Positions 8,454-17,856 are shown, numbered from the stretch's first letter. The stretch: DNA of 64,000 bases from Microbacterium sp. zg-Y818 (GCF_030246905.1 NZ_CP126741.1:1674001-1738000), one strand, 5' to 3'. Numbers and translations are program-made. Notes: generated by a model not told the origin, from the sequence alone.

Positions 8454-9697
8454 TCGTCGTCGACCGGATCACCGGCCGTCAGGCTCTGCCAGCGATCCCA
8501 CTCCTGCATCAGCTGCTCGATGGCGGCATGGAAACGCGCGGTCGCAGCACCCGGCGACGTGTCGCCGAAGTAGTGGCGGACCCATTCCTTCAAGCGCGCC
8601 GCAGCCTCGACGTCCGACAGCACGCGCTCGGCCTCTGACAGGATCTGTCCGGCGTGCGCGGCATCCAGCCATTCGCAGGCCGACAGATAGCCGTGCGCGT
8701 CGATGCTCGCGCGCGGATCGGCGGGACGCGTCACCATGAGCGGACGGTCGGCAGCGAGCCGGTCGTAGACCATCGCGGAGATGTCGACGACCGCGACGTC
8801 GGCGGCCGACAGCTGCCAGCCGAGATCCGGTCCGTCGTCGAAGACGTGCTGCGCGGTGGGATCGGCGGCGTTCGCCGCCGCGATGGCGGCGATGATGCGC
8901 GCGTTCGCCTGGCCGTACGCGTCGTCCACGACACCCGAGCGGGGATGGGGCCGGTAGATCAGGCGGTGGTCGGGGCTCGCGAGCACGGCCTGCGTGAGCG
9001 CCTCACCGTGCGTGGCGATCGAGCCGTAGTGTGCCGACGGGCGGTCCCCCTCCCACGTGGGGGCGTACAGGATCACCGTTCGCTGGTCTGGCGTGTACGG
9101 AAGGGCACCGGAGTAGTGGTCGGCCTGCGGCCGACCGATCTCGATGGTCCGCCGCTCGAGGTCGTAATCCCACAGCACCCGCGCAAGGCGCTCGCGCGCG
9201 GCGTCGCCGGCAACCAGGGCGTAGTCGTACGCCTTGAACTGGTTGGTCGTCATGTACATCTTGTCGGACTCGCCGTGGTTGATGAACACGTGCCAGCGGC
9301 GTCCGTACCGGAACATCTGGAAGTTGCGCGTGTTCTGGTTGACGTAGAGCACCACTCGGATGTCCTGCGCGGCGATGAAGCGCTCGAGGTCGCGCACGGT
9401 GGGCACGAACGCCAGCGGCAGGGCGCCGTCGGCTGCGAGTTCCCGCGCGCCCGTCGCGGAGCGGCTGAGCACCACGACCGGCCAGCGCTGCGCCAGCTGC
9501 GCGAGCGGCTTGTACCACTGCCGCATCTGATACATGTTCACGGCGCCGTCGGCGAAGTAGACCGCGACCTTGAAGTGCATCGGCGGCACCGGCCCGCGTG
9601 TGGCGAGTTCGCGGCGCACCTCACGCACCGCCGCGCGGTTGTCGAGCGCCTTTCGCAGCAGCCTGGCAGCCTTACGTCCATCGGTTACGACACCCAC
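8420..9697 (-). CDS. CDP-glycerol glycerophosphotransferase family protein (TagB/TagF-like), copy 1
   Basis: A 425-residue enzyme of the TagB/TagF family, which transfers polyol-phosphate units from CDP-activated donors to wall or membrane glycans at the inner face of the membrane. Landmarks are VVVLSRSATG, FINHGESDKMY (where relatives have the catalytic-site histidine WHG/HGES), ILYAPTWEGDRPS, IYRPHPRSG (conserved RPHP) and the VAVVDISAMVYD region. The C-terminal tail is acidic (DDDQDDAELDDAD) and overlaps the end of the maltokinase gene on the other strand. It starts at a GTG six bases after TAGGCT and diverges from a glycosyltransferase gene. Donor and acceptor are unknown. Confidence 0.85.
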   Translation of the reverse strand: MGVVTDGRKAARLLRKALDNRAAVREVRRELATRGPVPPMHFKVAVYFADGAVNMYQMRQWYKPLAQLAQRWPVVVLSRSATGARELAADGALPLAFVPTVRDLERFIAAQDIRVVLYVNQNTRNFQMFRYGRRWHVFINHGESDKMYMTTNQFKAYDYALVAGDAARERLARVLWDYDLERRTIEIGRPQADHYSGALPYTPDQRTVILYAPTWEGDRPSAHYGSIATHGEALTQAVLASPDHRLIYRPHPRSGVVDDAYGQANARIIAAIAAANAADPTAQHVFDDGPDLGWQLSAADVAVVDISAMVYDRLAADRPLMVTRPADPRASIDAHGYLSACEWLDAAHAGQILSEAERVLSDVEAAARLKEWVRHYFGDTSPGAATARFHAAIEQLMQEWDRWQSLTAGDPVDDDQDDAELDDAD

Positions 9698-9737
9698 CCC
9701 TTCAGCCTACCCAGGGCGCGCATGACATGATCGACGG

Positions 9738-10838
9738 ATGCACGACGCCGCCTCCCGCACGACCAAGGACGCGCCCGTCGTGGCAGCCGATGCCGGAGTC
9801 ACCTTCGTCATGCCGGTGCTCAACGAGCGGGCGTACCTGGAGCGGGCGGTGCGCACCGTGCTCGAGCAGGACCTCACCGGTCGCCCCGTCGAGCTGGTGC
9901 TGGCCCTCGGGCCCTCGAGCGACGGCACGACCGAGCTCGCGCGAAGGCTGGCCGCGGCGGACCCCCGGATCGTCCTGGTCGACAACCCCGCCGCCGACAT
10001 CCCGGTGGGGCTGAACCTCGCCATCCGGGCCGGCCGGTACCCCACCATCGTGCGCGTCGACGCTCACTCCGAGCTCACCGGGGATTACACCCGCCGTGCC
10101 CTCGAGACTCTCGAGCGGGTGCGCGCCGCGAACGTCGGCGGCATCATGCGCGCCGACGGCCGTACCCCCTTCCAGCGGGCGGTCGCACGCGCGTACAACT
10201 CCCCCATCGGCCTGGGCGGCGGCGCGTACCACAGCGGCGGAACCGAGGGACCGGCGGAGTCGGCCTACCTGGGGGTCATGCGGCGGGCGGTCCTCGAAGA
10301 AGTGGGCATGTTCGACGAATCCGTGAGGCGGGGCGAGGACTGGGAGCTGAACCTGCGCATCCGACGCGCGGGCTACCGCGTGTGGTTCGACCCAGAGCTC
10401 GCCGTGACCTATTGGCCGCGCGAGAGCTGGACGCGACTGGTCCGCCAGTTCTTCGCGACCGGAAAGTGGCGCGGTGAGCTGGTGCGCCGGTACGGCCGAC
10501 GCAATTCGCTCCGCTACTTCGCCCCGCCCGGGCTCGTCGTGCTGGTGGTGCTGGCGCTGCTGCTCGCGGTGCTGCAGGCGACCGGTGTGGTCACCGGCTG
10601 GGCGTCTCTCGCGGCGTCGGTGCTCTACCTGCCGATCATCGCGTACGCGATACTCGTCGTCGGCGTCGCCGCCGGTCGCGGTGGCGGCAAAGGGTGGCGA
10701 GACAAGCTGTGGACGCTCGCCGTGCTCCCGACGATGCACCTGTCGTGGGGCACCGGCTTCATCGGGGGCGTGCTGCGCGGCGCCCACGACACCGTCGACA
10801 CCTCCCGGCTGGGCACCCGCAACACCCCCCTCCCCTGA
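9738..10838 (+). CDS. Family 2 glycosyltransferase, membrane-anchored at the C-terminus
   Basis: A 366-residue GT-A-fold transferase. The N-terminal domain begins FVMPVLNERAYLERAV, has the metal/nucleotide-sugar motif VRVDAHSE near residue 105, and the acceptor-site motif RGEDWELNLRIRRAGY near residue 200. Residues ~260-345 contain about three hydrophobic segments, placing the enzyme at the cytoplasmic face of the membrane, as in enzymes that build lipid-linked or wall glycans. The gene lies among three TagB/TagF-like genes, so it probably works on the same glycopolymer. The start ATG has a weaker CATGAT hexamer six bases upstream. The stop lies 21 bases from the convergent gene. Confidence 0.87.
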   Translation: MHDAASRTTKDAPVVAADAGVTFVMPVLNERAYLERAVRTVLEQDLTGRPVELVLALGPSSDGTTELARRLAAADPRIVLVDNPAADIPVGLNLAIRAGRYPTIVRVDAHSELTGDYTRRALETLERVRAANVGGIMRADGRTPFQRAVARAYNSPIGLGGGAYHSGGTEGPAESAYLGVMRRAVLEEVGMFDESVRRGEDWELNLRIRRAGYRVWFDPELAVTYWPRESWTRLVRQFFATGKWRGELVRRYGRRNSLRYFAPPGLVVLVVLALLLAVLQATGVVTGWASLAASVLYLPIIAYAILVVGVAAGRGGGKGWRDKLWTLAVLPTMHLSWGTGFIGGVLRGAHDTVDTSRLGTRNTPLP

Positions 10839-10859
10839 GCCCTCCCAGGGTCCGAGCGG

Positions 10860-12311
10860 TCAGCGGTCGACGAACCCCTGGTCGAGGATGCGGGCGACCA
10901 CGCGTTCGGCAGCATGTCCGTCGTCGCGCGCGTTGAACCGCCGTCGCCACGCCGAATACGCCGCGGCGTACTGCGCGGGCACGCCGTCGTCGGCCAGCGC
11001 CGCGATGAGGTCGTCCGCCGAGCGCACCACCGGGCCGGGTGCGTGAGACGCGAGGTCGAAGTAGAACCCCCGCAGCTCGCCCCTGTAGTGCTCGAGATCC
11101 GGAACCAGGAAGTACATGGGCTTTCCGGTGACGCTGAAGTCGAACATGACCGAGGAGTAGTCGGTGATGAGCGCGTCGGCGGCCAGCAGCAGCCGCGCAG
11201 TGTCAGGGAACGCCGTCACGTCGATCACGCGCGGCCCTGTCGCATCCCGTCCCGGCAGCAGTGTGCGCGAGTGTCCCCGCACGAGCACGACGGCATCGGA
11301 TGCGGCGGCGAGCTCGACGGGATCCACGAAGTCCACCATCTGCTCGCGGTCATCGCGCCACGTCGGTGCGTACAGCAGCACGCGTTCGTCGTCTCGGATC
11401 CCGAGCTGGCGGCGGGTCGCAGCGCCGTCGCCCGAGACGAGGACGTCGTTGCGGGGGTAACCCTCGACCCACACCGGCCGCGAGAGGAAGGCATAGGCCT
11501 TCTTCATGATGCGAGCGGCGTACGGGTTCTGTGCGAGCAGCACATCCCACCGTCGCGCCTCCCGGACGACCGCGATCATGCGGCGGGCGTCGAACCCCGG
11601 TCGATGCAGGGCGAGGCGCTTCAAAGGCGTCCCGTGCCAGGTCTGCAGCACCCGCTGGCCGCGGCGGCGCTCGAAGCGCCGGCGCAGCCAGTCGTTGACC
11701 ACCAGCAGGCGGGACGCCCCTCGGGCGCGCCACCACTGCGGGGTGCCCTCGACGACCGCGACGGCGCCTTCTGGGACGGCCACCGAGAGATCCACGACAC
11801 TCCAGTACCGCACCACGCCAGGCGCCACACGTGCCAGCTCCCGGTCGATCGCCAGCGGGTTGCAGCTGGCGTTGCGCCCGTAGAAGCTCTCGAAGAACAC
11901 GGCGTTCTCGAGCTCGCCGCGCCCGGTGACGTACCGGCGCTCCAGGGCCGCCTGCCCGTCGCCGGAGTCGTAGGCCGGGTCCACCGGCGGTCCGACCCGC
12001 AGCACGGCGCCGTCGAGCTGGGCACGGAGGGTCCCGAGCATGCTGAGCGGCACCGAGACCTCGGCATCCATCGGCTCCCCGTCGGCGCCGACGACCGTCA
12101 CGTCGTATCGGCCGGTCGGCAACGGCAGCTCTGGCCCGCCCCACCGCGACGCGCGCAGCGGGAACACCGCACGCCATGTGGCGCCGCGACCCGAAAGGCG
12201 CGCCGTGACCCGCGCGCGCGGCCCGACGAGCTCGGCGCGCTGGGGGCGCGGTCCCGTGCCGCTCAGCTCGAGTGTGGCACCGTCCTCGGCGATGAGGCGT
12301 GCTCGGATCAT
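10860..12311 (-). CDS. CDP-glycerol glycerophosphotransferase family protein (TagB/TagF-like), copy 2
   Basis: A 483-residue enzyme with an N-terminal ~150-residue beta-rich extension ahead of the TagF-type catalytic domain. Landmarks are the conserved LQTWHGTPLKRLALHRPG (catalytic WHGTPLK), GYPRNDVLVS, LLYAPTWRDDREQM, LVRGHSRTL and LITDYSSVMFDF. This is the best conserved of the three copies. A longer frame reaches 12431, but the ATG at 12311 overlaps the stop of the upstream gene as ATGA, so translation is coupled to copy 3. The two are an operon. The predicted role is polymerising or priming a polyol-phosphate wall polymer from a CDP-activated donor; the donor is unproven. Confidence 0.88.
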   Translation of the reverse strand: MIRARLIAEDGATLELSGTGPRPQRAELVGPRARVTARLSGRGATWRAVFPLRASRWGGPELPLPTGRYDVTVVGADGEPMDAEVSVPLSMLGTLRAQLDGAVLRVGPPVDPAYDSGDGQAALERRYVTGRGELENAVFFESFYGRNASCNPLAIDRELARVAPGVVRYWSVVDLSVAVPEGAVAVVEGTPQWWRARGASRLLVVNDWLRRRFERRRGQRVLQTWHGTPLKRLALHRPGFDARRMIAVVREARRWDVLLAQNPYAARIMKKAYAFLSRPVWVEGYPRNDVLVSGDGAATRRQLGIRDDERVLLYAPTWRDDREQMVDFVDPVELAAASDAVVLVRGHSRTLLPGRDATGPRVIDVTAFPDTARLLLAADALITDYSSVMFDFSVTGKPMYFLVPDLEHYRGELRGFYFDLASHAPGPVVRSADDLIAALADDGVPAQYAAAYSAWRRRFNARDDGHAAERVVARILDQGFVDR

Positions 12312-13576
12312 GCCGGTCCCTTCGATCGTGTGGCGAGGCCTGCCCGGATCGCACGGTACACCCGCGCGGTGTTGTGTCCGTCTCGGTACGCGTGCATCCG
12401 CTCGCTCAGACGGCGCGATCGGCTCACGCACTCCTCGCGGGCCGCGGGGTCTGCCAGCACGACGTCGAGCCTGGCGCAGACGCCGTCCCAGTCCGTCGCG
12501 TGGTCGGCGCCCGCGACGTCGGCATAGGTGCCGTAGAAGCCGCGCCGGGCGGCGTACGCGTCGAGATCGGGCGCGAGGAAGAGCACGGGCAGGGGAACGA
12601 GTCCCGCGTCGTAAGCGAGCGAGGAGTAGTCGGTGATGAGCACGTCGACGCCAGGCAGGGCCGGTGTGACGTCGGCGAGGACGTCACTTCCCATGAGACG
12701 CACGCGGTCGACGCCCGAGGGCGGTGCGTAGCGGCCGGCGCCGAGGTGATGCGGACGCACGAGCAGCGTCGCATCGTGCCGCTCGAGCACCTGCTGGATG
12801 CGACGCCATTGCGCGGCGTCCGGGATCGAGGGATCCACATCGCCGTCACGCCAGGTCGGGGCGTAGAGCACCCAGCGGGTGCCGGGCGACGCGGATGCCG
12901 GTGCACCCACTGCCCCGGCGATGATCGCGCGCGCCGCCTCACGACGGGAGGCGGGGGTGCCGATCGAAAGCACGTCGACGCGGGGTTCGCCGGTGACGAC
13001 CACCTGGCCGTCGTAGAGTCCGAACGCCGACTCGAGACGTCCGCGCACGAGATCGGAGGCGGCAGGGAGCACCGCGATGGCCGCCGCGGTGCGGCGGTAC
13101 ATGATGCGCAGGAACGCCCTCACCGCCCGCGAGCGGGGAAGAAAGCCGCTGCGGAGTGTCTCGGGCGAGTCCAGTCCGATGCGTTTGAGCGGGATGCCGT
13201 GCCACAGCTGCACCACGAACGCGCCCGAGACGGCGTAGCGGTTGGCGTCGCCCAAACCGTGCGTCACGACGACGACACGGGCCCGGGCCGTCTGCCACAG
13301 TCCTCGGACCGAGCCGCGGGGCACCGAGCGGATGCCGCGCTCACGCGCCTCACGCGCCTCGGCGGCGGTGCCGGTGAGCCACGTGGCATCCACGCCGTGC
13401 CGATCGACGGCTTCTCGCCACAGCGCCCAGCCGCCGTCGGCCAGACCCGCGGCGGAACCGAACACCCAGGTGTCGCGCGCGCGGGGCACGAGAAGCGTGA
13501 AGAGGCGACCGGCCGCGTAGAGCGGGATGCGGGCCAGCTTGCCGGCGTTGCCCGCGCCGAACGAGAAGGACGCCAC
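12308..13576 (-). CDS. CDP-glycerol glycerophosphotransferase family protein (TagB/TagF-like), copy 3
   Basis: A 422-residue TagB/TagF-family enzyme and the first gene of a two-gene operon with copy 2 (ATGA overlap at 12308-12311). Landmarks are VVVTHGLGDANRYAV, FVVQLWHGIPLKRIGLDS (catalytic WHG), VVTGEPRVDVLS, WVLYAPTWRDGD, LVRPHHLGAG and VLITDYSSLAYD. It has no long N-terminal extension and lacks obvious transmembrane segments, so membrane association is probably peripheral. The start is a GTG six bases after TAGGCT. It could add the priming unit while copy 2 extends the chain, by analogy with TagB and TagF, but this division of labour is only a guess. Confidence 0.87.
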   Translation of the reverse strand: MASFSFGAGNAGKLARIPLYAAGRLFTLLVPRARDTWVFGSAAGLADGGWALWREAVDRHGVDATWLTGTAAEAREARERGIRSVPRGSVRGLWQTARARVVVVTHGLGDANRYAVSGAFVVQLWHGIPLKRIGLDSPETLRSGFLPRSRAVRAFLRIMYRRTAAAIAVLPAASDLVRGRLESAFGLYDGQVVVTGEPRVDVLSIGTPASRREAARAIIAGAVGAPASASPGTRWVLYAPTWRDGDVDPSIPDAAQWRRIQQVLERHDATLLVRPHHLGAGRYAPPSGVDRVRLMGSDVLADVTPALPGVDVLITDYSSLAYDAGLVPLPVLFLAPDLDAYAARRGFYGTYADVAGADHATDWDGVCARLDVVLADPAAREECVSRSRRLSERMHAYRDGHNTARVYRAIRAGLATRSKGPA

Positions 13577-13625
13577 CCCGCGAGCCTATCGCGGGGTGGC
13601 GTCCTGGCCGGTCAGCGGACGCTCG

Positions 13626-15116
13626 TCAGTCGACGAGCTCGCCGAGGGTCACGTCGGCGGTGCGGGTCTCGCCGTCACGCAGGTACGTCAGGCTCACCGT
13701 GCTGCCGCCCGCCACAGCCCGCACCTGCGCGGTCAGGTCCGTCGCGTCCGTGATGGGCAGACCATCGAACCCGGTGACGATGTCGCCCGAGCGCAGCCCG
13801 GCCTCGGCGGCCGCGCCGCCGGGGGTGACCTCGTCGATGTAGGCGCCGGTCGTGGTCGCGCCCTCGATGCTCGCGGCCGGGGCGACCATCGCGCCGAGCA
13901 GGCCGTGGGTGGCTGCGCCGTCGTCGATGATCTCGCTCGTGATGCGCTCGACGATGTCGGAGGGGATCGCGAAGCCCACGCCGATCGACCCGGACTCACC
14001 GGACGAGCCGGCCGTGGCGATGGCGACGTTGATGCCGATCAGCTTGCCCTCCGAATCCACCAGAGCACCGCCGGAGTTGCCCGGGTTGATCGCGGCGTCG
14101 GTCTGCAGAACCGCGATCGAGATCGTCGACGAGGTCTGCTGGGGCTGACCCTGGCCGAAGTCGAAGTAGAACGGCCCCTGGTCCTGCTCCTCGGGCGCCT
14201 GCTCGGTGCCGTCACCGGGCGTCTCGGGGGCGGCGGACGAAGCGATCGAGATCGACCGGTTCAGCGCGCTGACGATGCCCGTGGTGACCGTGTTCGCCAG
14301 GCCCAGCGGAGCACCCACCGCGACGGCTTCGTCGCCCACGTTCAGGTCGGCGGAGTCGGCGAACTCGATCGGGGTGAGGCCCGAGGCGTCCTGGAGCTTG
14401 ATGACGGCCAGGTCGTACATCGGGTCGAGGCCCACGATCTCGGCGTCGTAGACACGCCCGTCGGCGGTGGTCACCGTGAGGGCGGCGTCGGAGGTGGCGC
14501 CGTCGAGGGTCACCACGTGCGTGTTGGTGACGACGTAGCCGTCCTCGCTGAGGATGACGCCCGACCCGGTGCCGCCGGTGGAGCCGCCATCGGCGGAGAT
14601 CGTCACGACGCTCGGCACCACCTTGGCGGCGATGGCCGTGGTCTGGTTGACGCTGTCGGTGTCGTTGACGGTCACCGAAGCGGGGCCGGTCGCCGTCACG
14701 GGCTGGGAGGCGCTCCAGATGTTGACGCCGGCGTACGCGCCGCCGATCCCCGCGGTGCCGCCGACGAGGGCGGCGGCGAGCATCAGTGCGGCCACCTTGC
14801 CTGCGCCGATTCCGGACTTGGTCGAGGCGGTCGGCTCGGCACCGGACACCGACGTCGATGACGGCGCGGCCGGGGCAGACGTGGCGCCGGCGGGCTGGTG
14901 CGGCGCGCCGTAGCCGGATGCCGCAGCGCCGTACGCCGGCCCCGCGCCGTAGGACGGCGCACCGGGGTACGGCGGCGCCGCCGGCGAGGGGCGCTGGCCG
15001 GGGGCGGGGTGCTGCTGGGCAGCGTGGGCGGCGGGCTGCTGGGGCACGGGGGGAACAATGGCCGGCTCGGTGCCGGCGGGGGTCTCAGTGGGGCGGATGC
15101 CCTCGGTGTCGCTCAT
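13626..15116 (-). CDS. HtrA/DegP-type serine protease with PDZ domain, membrane-anchored
   Basis: A 496-residue S1C-family protease for envelope protein quality control. Residues 1-105 are a cytoplasmic tail rich in Pro, Ala, Gly and Tyr, followed by one transmembrane helix (about 110-132). The extracytoplasmic trypsin-like domain has the catalytic triad: His in VVTNTHVVT (~200), Asp in MYDLAVIKLQ (~235) and Ser in NPGNSGGALVDS (~348). A PDZ domain (about 400-490, EVTPGGAAAEAGLRSGDIV) ends the protein. A strong ribosome-binding site (agaagg) precedes the ATG. It is not next to sigE/rseA/tatB as the mycobacterial htrA is, so it may be a different paralog. It diverges from an aminotransferase gene. 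Confidence 0.92.
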   Translation of the reverse strand: MSDTEGIRPTETPAGTEPAIVPPVPQQPAAHAAQQHPAPGQRPSPAAPPYPGAPSYGAGPAYGAAASGYGAPHQPAGATSAPAAPSSTSVSGAEPTASTKSGIGAGKVAALMLAAALVGGTAGIGGAYAGVNIWSASQPVTATGPASVTVNDTDSVNQTTAIAAKVVPSVVTISADGGSTGGTGSGVILSEDGYVVTNTHVVTLDGATSDAALTVTTADGRVYDAEIVGLDPMYDLAVIKLQDASGLTPIEFADSADLNVGDEAVAVGAPLGLANTVTTGIVSALNRSISIASSAAPETPGDGTEQAPEEQDQGPFYFDFGQGQPQQTSSTISIAVLQTDAAINPGNSGGALVDSEGKLIGINVAIATAGSSGESGSIGVGFAIPSDIVERITSEIIDDGAATHGLLGAMVAPAASIEGATTTGAYIDEVTPGGAAAEAGLRSGDIVTGFDGLPITDATDLTAQVRAVAGGSTVSLTYLRDGETRTADVTLGELVD

Positions 15117-15214
15117 GGAAAACTCCTTCTGACGGGCTCTTCCAGAGTGCGGCCCGTTGCTGTGTTTTTCTTATGCCCTGAGTGGGATCACCCTATGCGT
15201 GTAGCGTGGGCGAG

Positions 15215-16417
15215 GTGCGAGAGATTCCCGGCGCCTGGCGCCGCACGGCCCGTGGTGCGGGTCTCCTGGCAGCGGACGGGACATCCGTTCCGACCATTTT
15301 CGCCGAGATGAGCGCCCTGGCAACCCAGACCGGTGCGGTGAACCTCGGGCAGGGCTTCCCCGACGAGGACGGCCCGGCCGAAGTGCTCGAGGCCGCACGG
15401 GACGCGATCGCCCACGGCGTCAACCAGTACCCGCCCGGTCGCGGCATGCCGGATCTTCTCGAAGCCATCGCCGAGCACCAGCACCGCTTCTACGGTTTGC
15501 AACTGGATCCCCACCGGCACATCCTGGTCACCGCCGGCGCGACGGAGGCGCTCGCGGCGACGCTCCTCGCGCTCGTGGACGGTCCCGATGACGAAGTGGT
15601 CGTGTTCGAGCCGTACTACGACAGCTACGCGGCCTGCATCGCGCTGGCCGGCGCGCGGCTCGTGCCGGTGCCGCTGCGGTGGCCGGACTTTCAGCCGGAC
15701 ATCGAGGATCTGCGGCGGGCGGTCACCGACCGCACCCGGGTGATCCTCGTCAACGACCCCCACAATCCGACCGGCGCAGTCTTCGAGCGCGACGCCCTCG
15801 AAGAGATCGTGCGCCTGGCCGACCGGCACGACGCCGTCATCGTCACCGACGAGGTCTACGAGCACCTCGTCTTCGACGCGCAGCACGTGCCCATCGCGAC
15901 GCTCCCGGGCGCCTGGGAGCGCACTCTCACCGTCTCGTCCGCGGGCAAGACCTTCGCCACGACCGGATGGAAGATCGGCTGGGTGTCCGGCCCCACCGAC
16001 CTCATCCAGGCGGTGCTGGCGGTCAAGCAGTTCCTCACGTACGTCAACGGTGCGCCCTTCCAGCCCGCGATCGCCACCGGCCTACGACTGCCCGACTCGT
16101 TCTTCGCCGAACTGACCGCCACACTCCGGGACAAGCGGGACCTTCTCGGGCGGGGACTGCGGGGAGCGGGGTTCGATGTCTCCACACCGCGCGGCTCGTA
16201 CTTCACCGTCGCCGACGCCGCACCCCTCGGTGCGACGGATGCCGCGCAGTTCTGCCGCGAGCTGCCGGCCCGGGCCGGGGTCGTCGCCATTCCCCTCACG
16301 GCGTTCGTCACCACCGAGCACCGCGGCGACTACGCCACGCTCCTGCGGTTCGCCGCCTGCAAGCGCACGGATGTGCTCGAAGACGCCGTCGCCCGGCTCG
16401 CGGTGCTGAACGCCTGA
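15215..16417 (+). CDS. Fold-type I PLP aminotransferase (DapC / kynurenine-aminotransferase group)
   Basis: A 400-residue class I/II aminotransferase. Landmarks are NLGQGFPDEDGP at the N-terminus, VNDPHNPTG (cofactor and substrate binding), VTDEVYEHLVFD, and the Schiff-base lysine in SSAGKTFATTGWKIGW near residue 244. The best-matching subgroup transfers amino groups from N-succinyl-diaminopimelate, methionine or kynurenine. With dapD and dapE present elsewhere in the window, a role as the missing DapC step of lysine synthesis is attractive but unproven. The longer frame from 15182 is rejected: TAGCGT lies exactly seven bases before the GTG at 15215, the leaderless spacing used in this genome. 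It converges on the nitrilase-family gene. Confidence 0.85.
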   Translation: MREIPGAWRRTARGAGLLAADGTSVPTIFAEMSALATQTGAVNLGQGFPDEDGPAEVLEAARDAIAHGVNQYPPGRGMPDLLEAIAEHQHRFYGLQLDPHRHILVTAGATEALAATLLALVDGPDDEVVVFEPYYDSYAACIALAGARLVPVPLRWPDFQPDIEDLRRAVTDRTRVILVNDPHNPTGAVFERDALEEIVRLADRHDAVIVTDEVYEHLVFDAQHVPIATLPGAWERTLTVSSAGKTFATTGWKIGWVSGPTDLIQAVLAVKQFLTYVNGAPFQPAIATGLRLPDSFFAELTATLRDKRDLLGRGLRGAGFDVSTPRGSYFTVADAAPLGATDAAQFCRELPARAGVVAIPLTAFVTTEHRGDYATLLRFAACKRTDVLEDAVARLAVLNA

Positions 16418-16444
16418 GCCCGGCGCGCGCCGCCGCCCTGACGA

Positions 16445-17254
16445 TCAGCGGCGCGGCTGCACCGTGAAGCGCCGCAGCGCGAGCGCCGGATTCACCCGGC
16501 GCACCCGTGCCACGGCGTCGACGTCGAGGTGCGCGACGGCGACGTCGGTGGCCGTTCCCACCGCGGCGACCTGCACGCCCTGCGGATCGACGATGAGGGA
16601 ATGCCCCACGCCCAGCGGCGGCGGATGGTCGGCAGCGGCGACGAAGAGCGTGTTCTCGATCGCCCGCGCTGTCAGCAGGGTGCGCCAGTGATGCTCCTTG
16701 AGCGCACCGCGCACCCATTCGGCGGCGACCAGGATCACGTCCGCTCCGGCATCCGCCAGCACCCGCCCGACTTCCGGGAACCGCAGGTCGTAGCAGGTCA
16801 TGAGCGCGAACCTCAGGCCGCCGACGTCGAAGGTCTCCGGCTCGACCACCTCCCCCGGCTCGACCCAGTCCGACTCCCGCTGGCCGAACGCGTCGTACAG
16901 GTGCAGCTTGCGGTAGCGGGCCCGCAGCCCGCGCGCGTCCACGGCGACGGCGGTGTTGTGCACCCGCCGGCCGTCGGTGCCGCGCTCGACCAGACCCGCC
17001 ACGACGTGCACGTCGTAGCGGGCCGCGATCGCGGTCAGGGCCTGCACGAACGGGCCGTCGACGTCTTGGGCGTTGCGCGCAAGGGACTCGTCGAAGGGGT
17101 CGACGAAGTAGCTCGAGTACTCGGGGAAGAGCACGACCTGCGCCCCCCGCCCCTGCGCACGGCGGACGAAGTCCTCGATCTGCGCGAGGTTCGCCTCGGT
17201 GTCTGCCGTCGGGCCGAACTGCGCGACGGCGACGCCGACTGTGTCTGCACTCAC
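16445..17254 (-). CDS. Carbon-nitrogen hydrolase (nitrilase superfamily amidase)
   Basis: A 269-residue cytoplasmic hydrolase with the full nitrilase-superfamily triad: Glu in VLFPEYSS (~43), Lys in YRKLHLYDAFG (~114) and Cys in MTCYDLRFPEVG (~153). Family members cleave omega-amides, deaminated glutathione or other small amides; the C-Y-D-L-R-F-P-E context is typical of the Nit/omega-amidase branch. The GTG at 17254 overlaps the stop of the upstream membrane-protein gene as GTGA, so the two are translationally coupled. A longer in-frame start at 17347 would lie inside that upstream gene and is rejected. The natural substrate is unknown. Confidence 0.87.
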   Translation of the reverse strand: MSADTVGVAVAQFGPTADTEANLAQIEDFVRRAQGRGAQVVLFPEYSSYFVDPFDESLARNAQDVDGPFVQALTAIAARYDVHVVAGLVERGTDGRRVHNTAVAVDARGLRARYRKLHLYDAFGQRESDWVEPGEVVEPETFDVGGLRFALMTCYDLRFPEVGRVLADAGADVILVAAEWVRGALKEHHWRTLLTARAIENTLFVAAADHPPPLGVGHSLIVDPQGVQVAAVGTATDVAVAHLDVDAVARVRRVNPALALRRFTVQPRR

Positions 17255-17772
17255 CTGCTGGCTCCTTCCCGGCGCACCCGCACCACAAGCGGAACGGCGA
17301 CCCACAGGACAATGATCACGCCGCCGAGGACGGCGCCTGCGATCCATGATGCCGTGCCGCCGAGCACGACGTCGAACACGAACGTCACAACGCCCACAAG
17401 CAGCAGCGACACCGTCAGCAGCGAGGTGAGCAGTGCGATGTGTCCGTACGCGACGACCGTGCGCTTGGCGCGATGCTGAAAGAGGAAGCGATGCAGAGCG
17501 ACCGGCGCCAGCGCCACGATCGCGCTCAGGGCCGACACGGCGATGAGCACGAGGTAGAACCCACGCTGCCCGCCGCTGAGGTCTGCGAAGGCCGGCTGAA
17601 ACGCCAGCGCGAGGAGGAACCCGGTGATGATCTGCGACCCCGTCTGCAGCACCCGGAGTTCCTGCAGCACTTCGTTCCAGTTGCGATCGGCACGCTCGGC
17701 GGGCGATTCATCACGTCCGTCCGGGACGGGTCGCGGCGCGTCGGGTGGGCGGGGATCGGTCGGGCCGGACAT
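17251..17772 (-). CDS. DUF6328-type four-helix membrane protein
   Basis: A 173-residue protein with a charged, proline-rich cytoplasmic N-terminus (about 35 residues), a conserved helical segment RNWNEVLQELRVLQTGSQI and four transmembrane helices ending in a short basic tail. It matches the small actinobacterial DUF6328 membrane family of unknown function. Reading could start further upstream (17910), but that would run through the initiator tRNA gene. The ATG at 17772 has a CAGGAT hexamer six bases upstream. The stop overlaps the amidohydrolase start (GTGA), indicating a two-gene operon. Confidence 0.75.
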   Translation of the reverse strand: MSGPTDPRPPDAPRPVPDGRDESPAERADRNWNEVLQELRVLQTGSQIITGFLLALAFQPAFADLSGGQRGFYLVLIAVSALSAIVALAPVALHRFLFQHRAKRTVVAYGHIALLTSLLTVSLLLVGVVTFVFDVVLGGTASWIAGAVLGGVIIVLWVAVPLVVRVRREGASR

Positions 17773-17856
17773 GCGTTCATCCTGGCGAGGCGGCCGAACC
17801 GGGGCAACCGGACGGGTGCAGGGCACGCGATGGCATCGACCACTCCGAGAGCGTGT

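Noticed and set aside
13626..15116. HtrA gene as the sigE-linked envelope-stress protease
   Set aside because: No sigma or anti-sigma gene lies beside it, and tatB is 41 kb away; it may be a different paralog.
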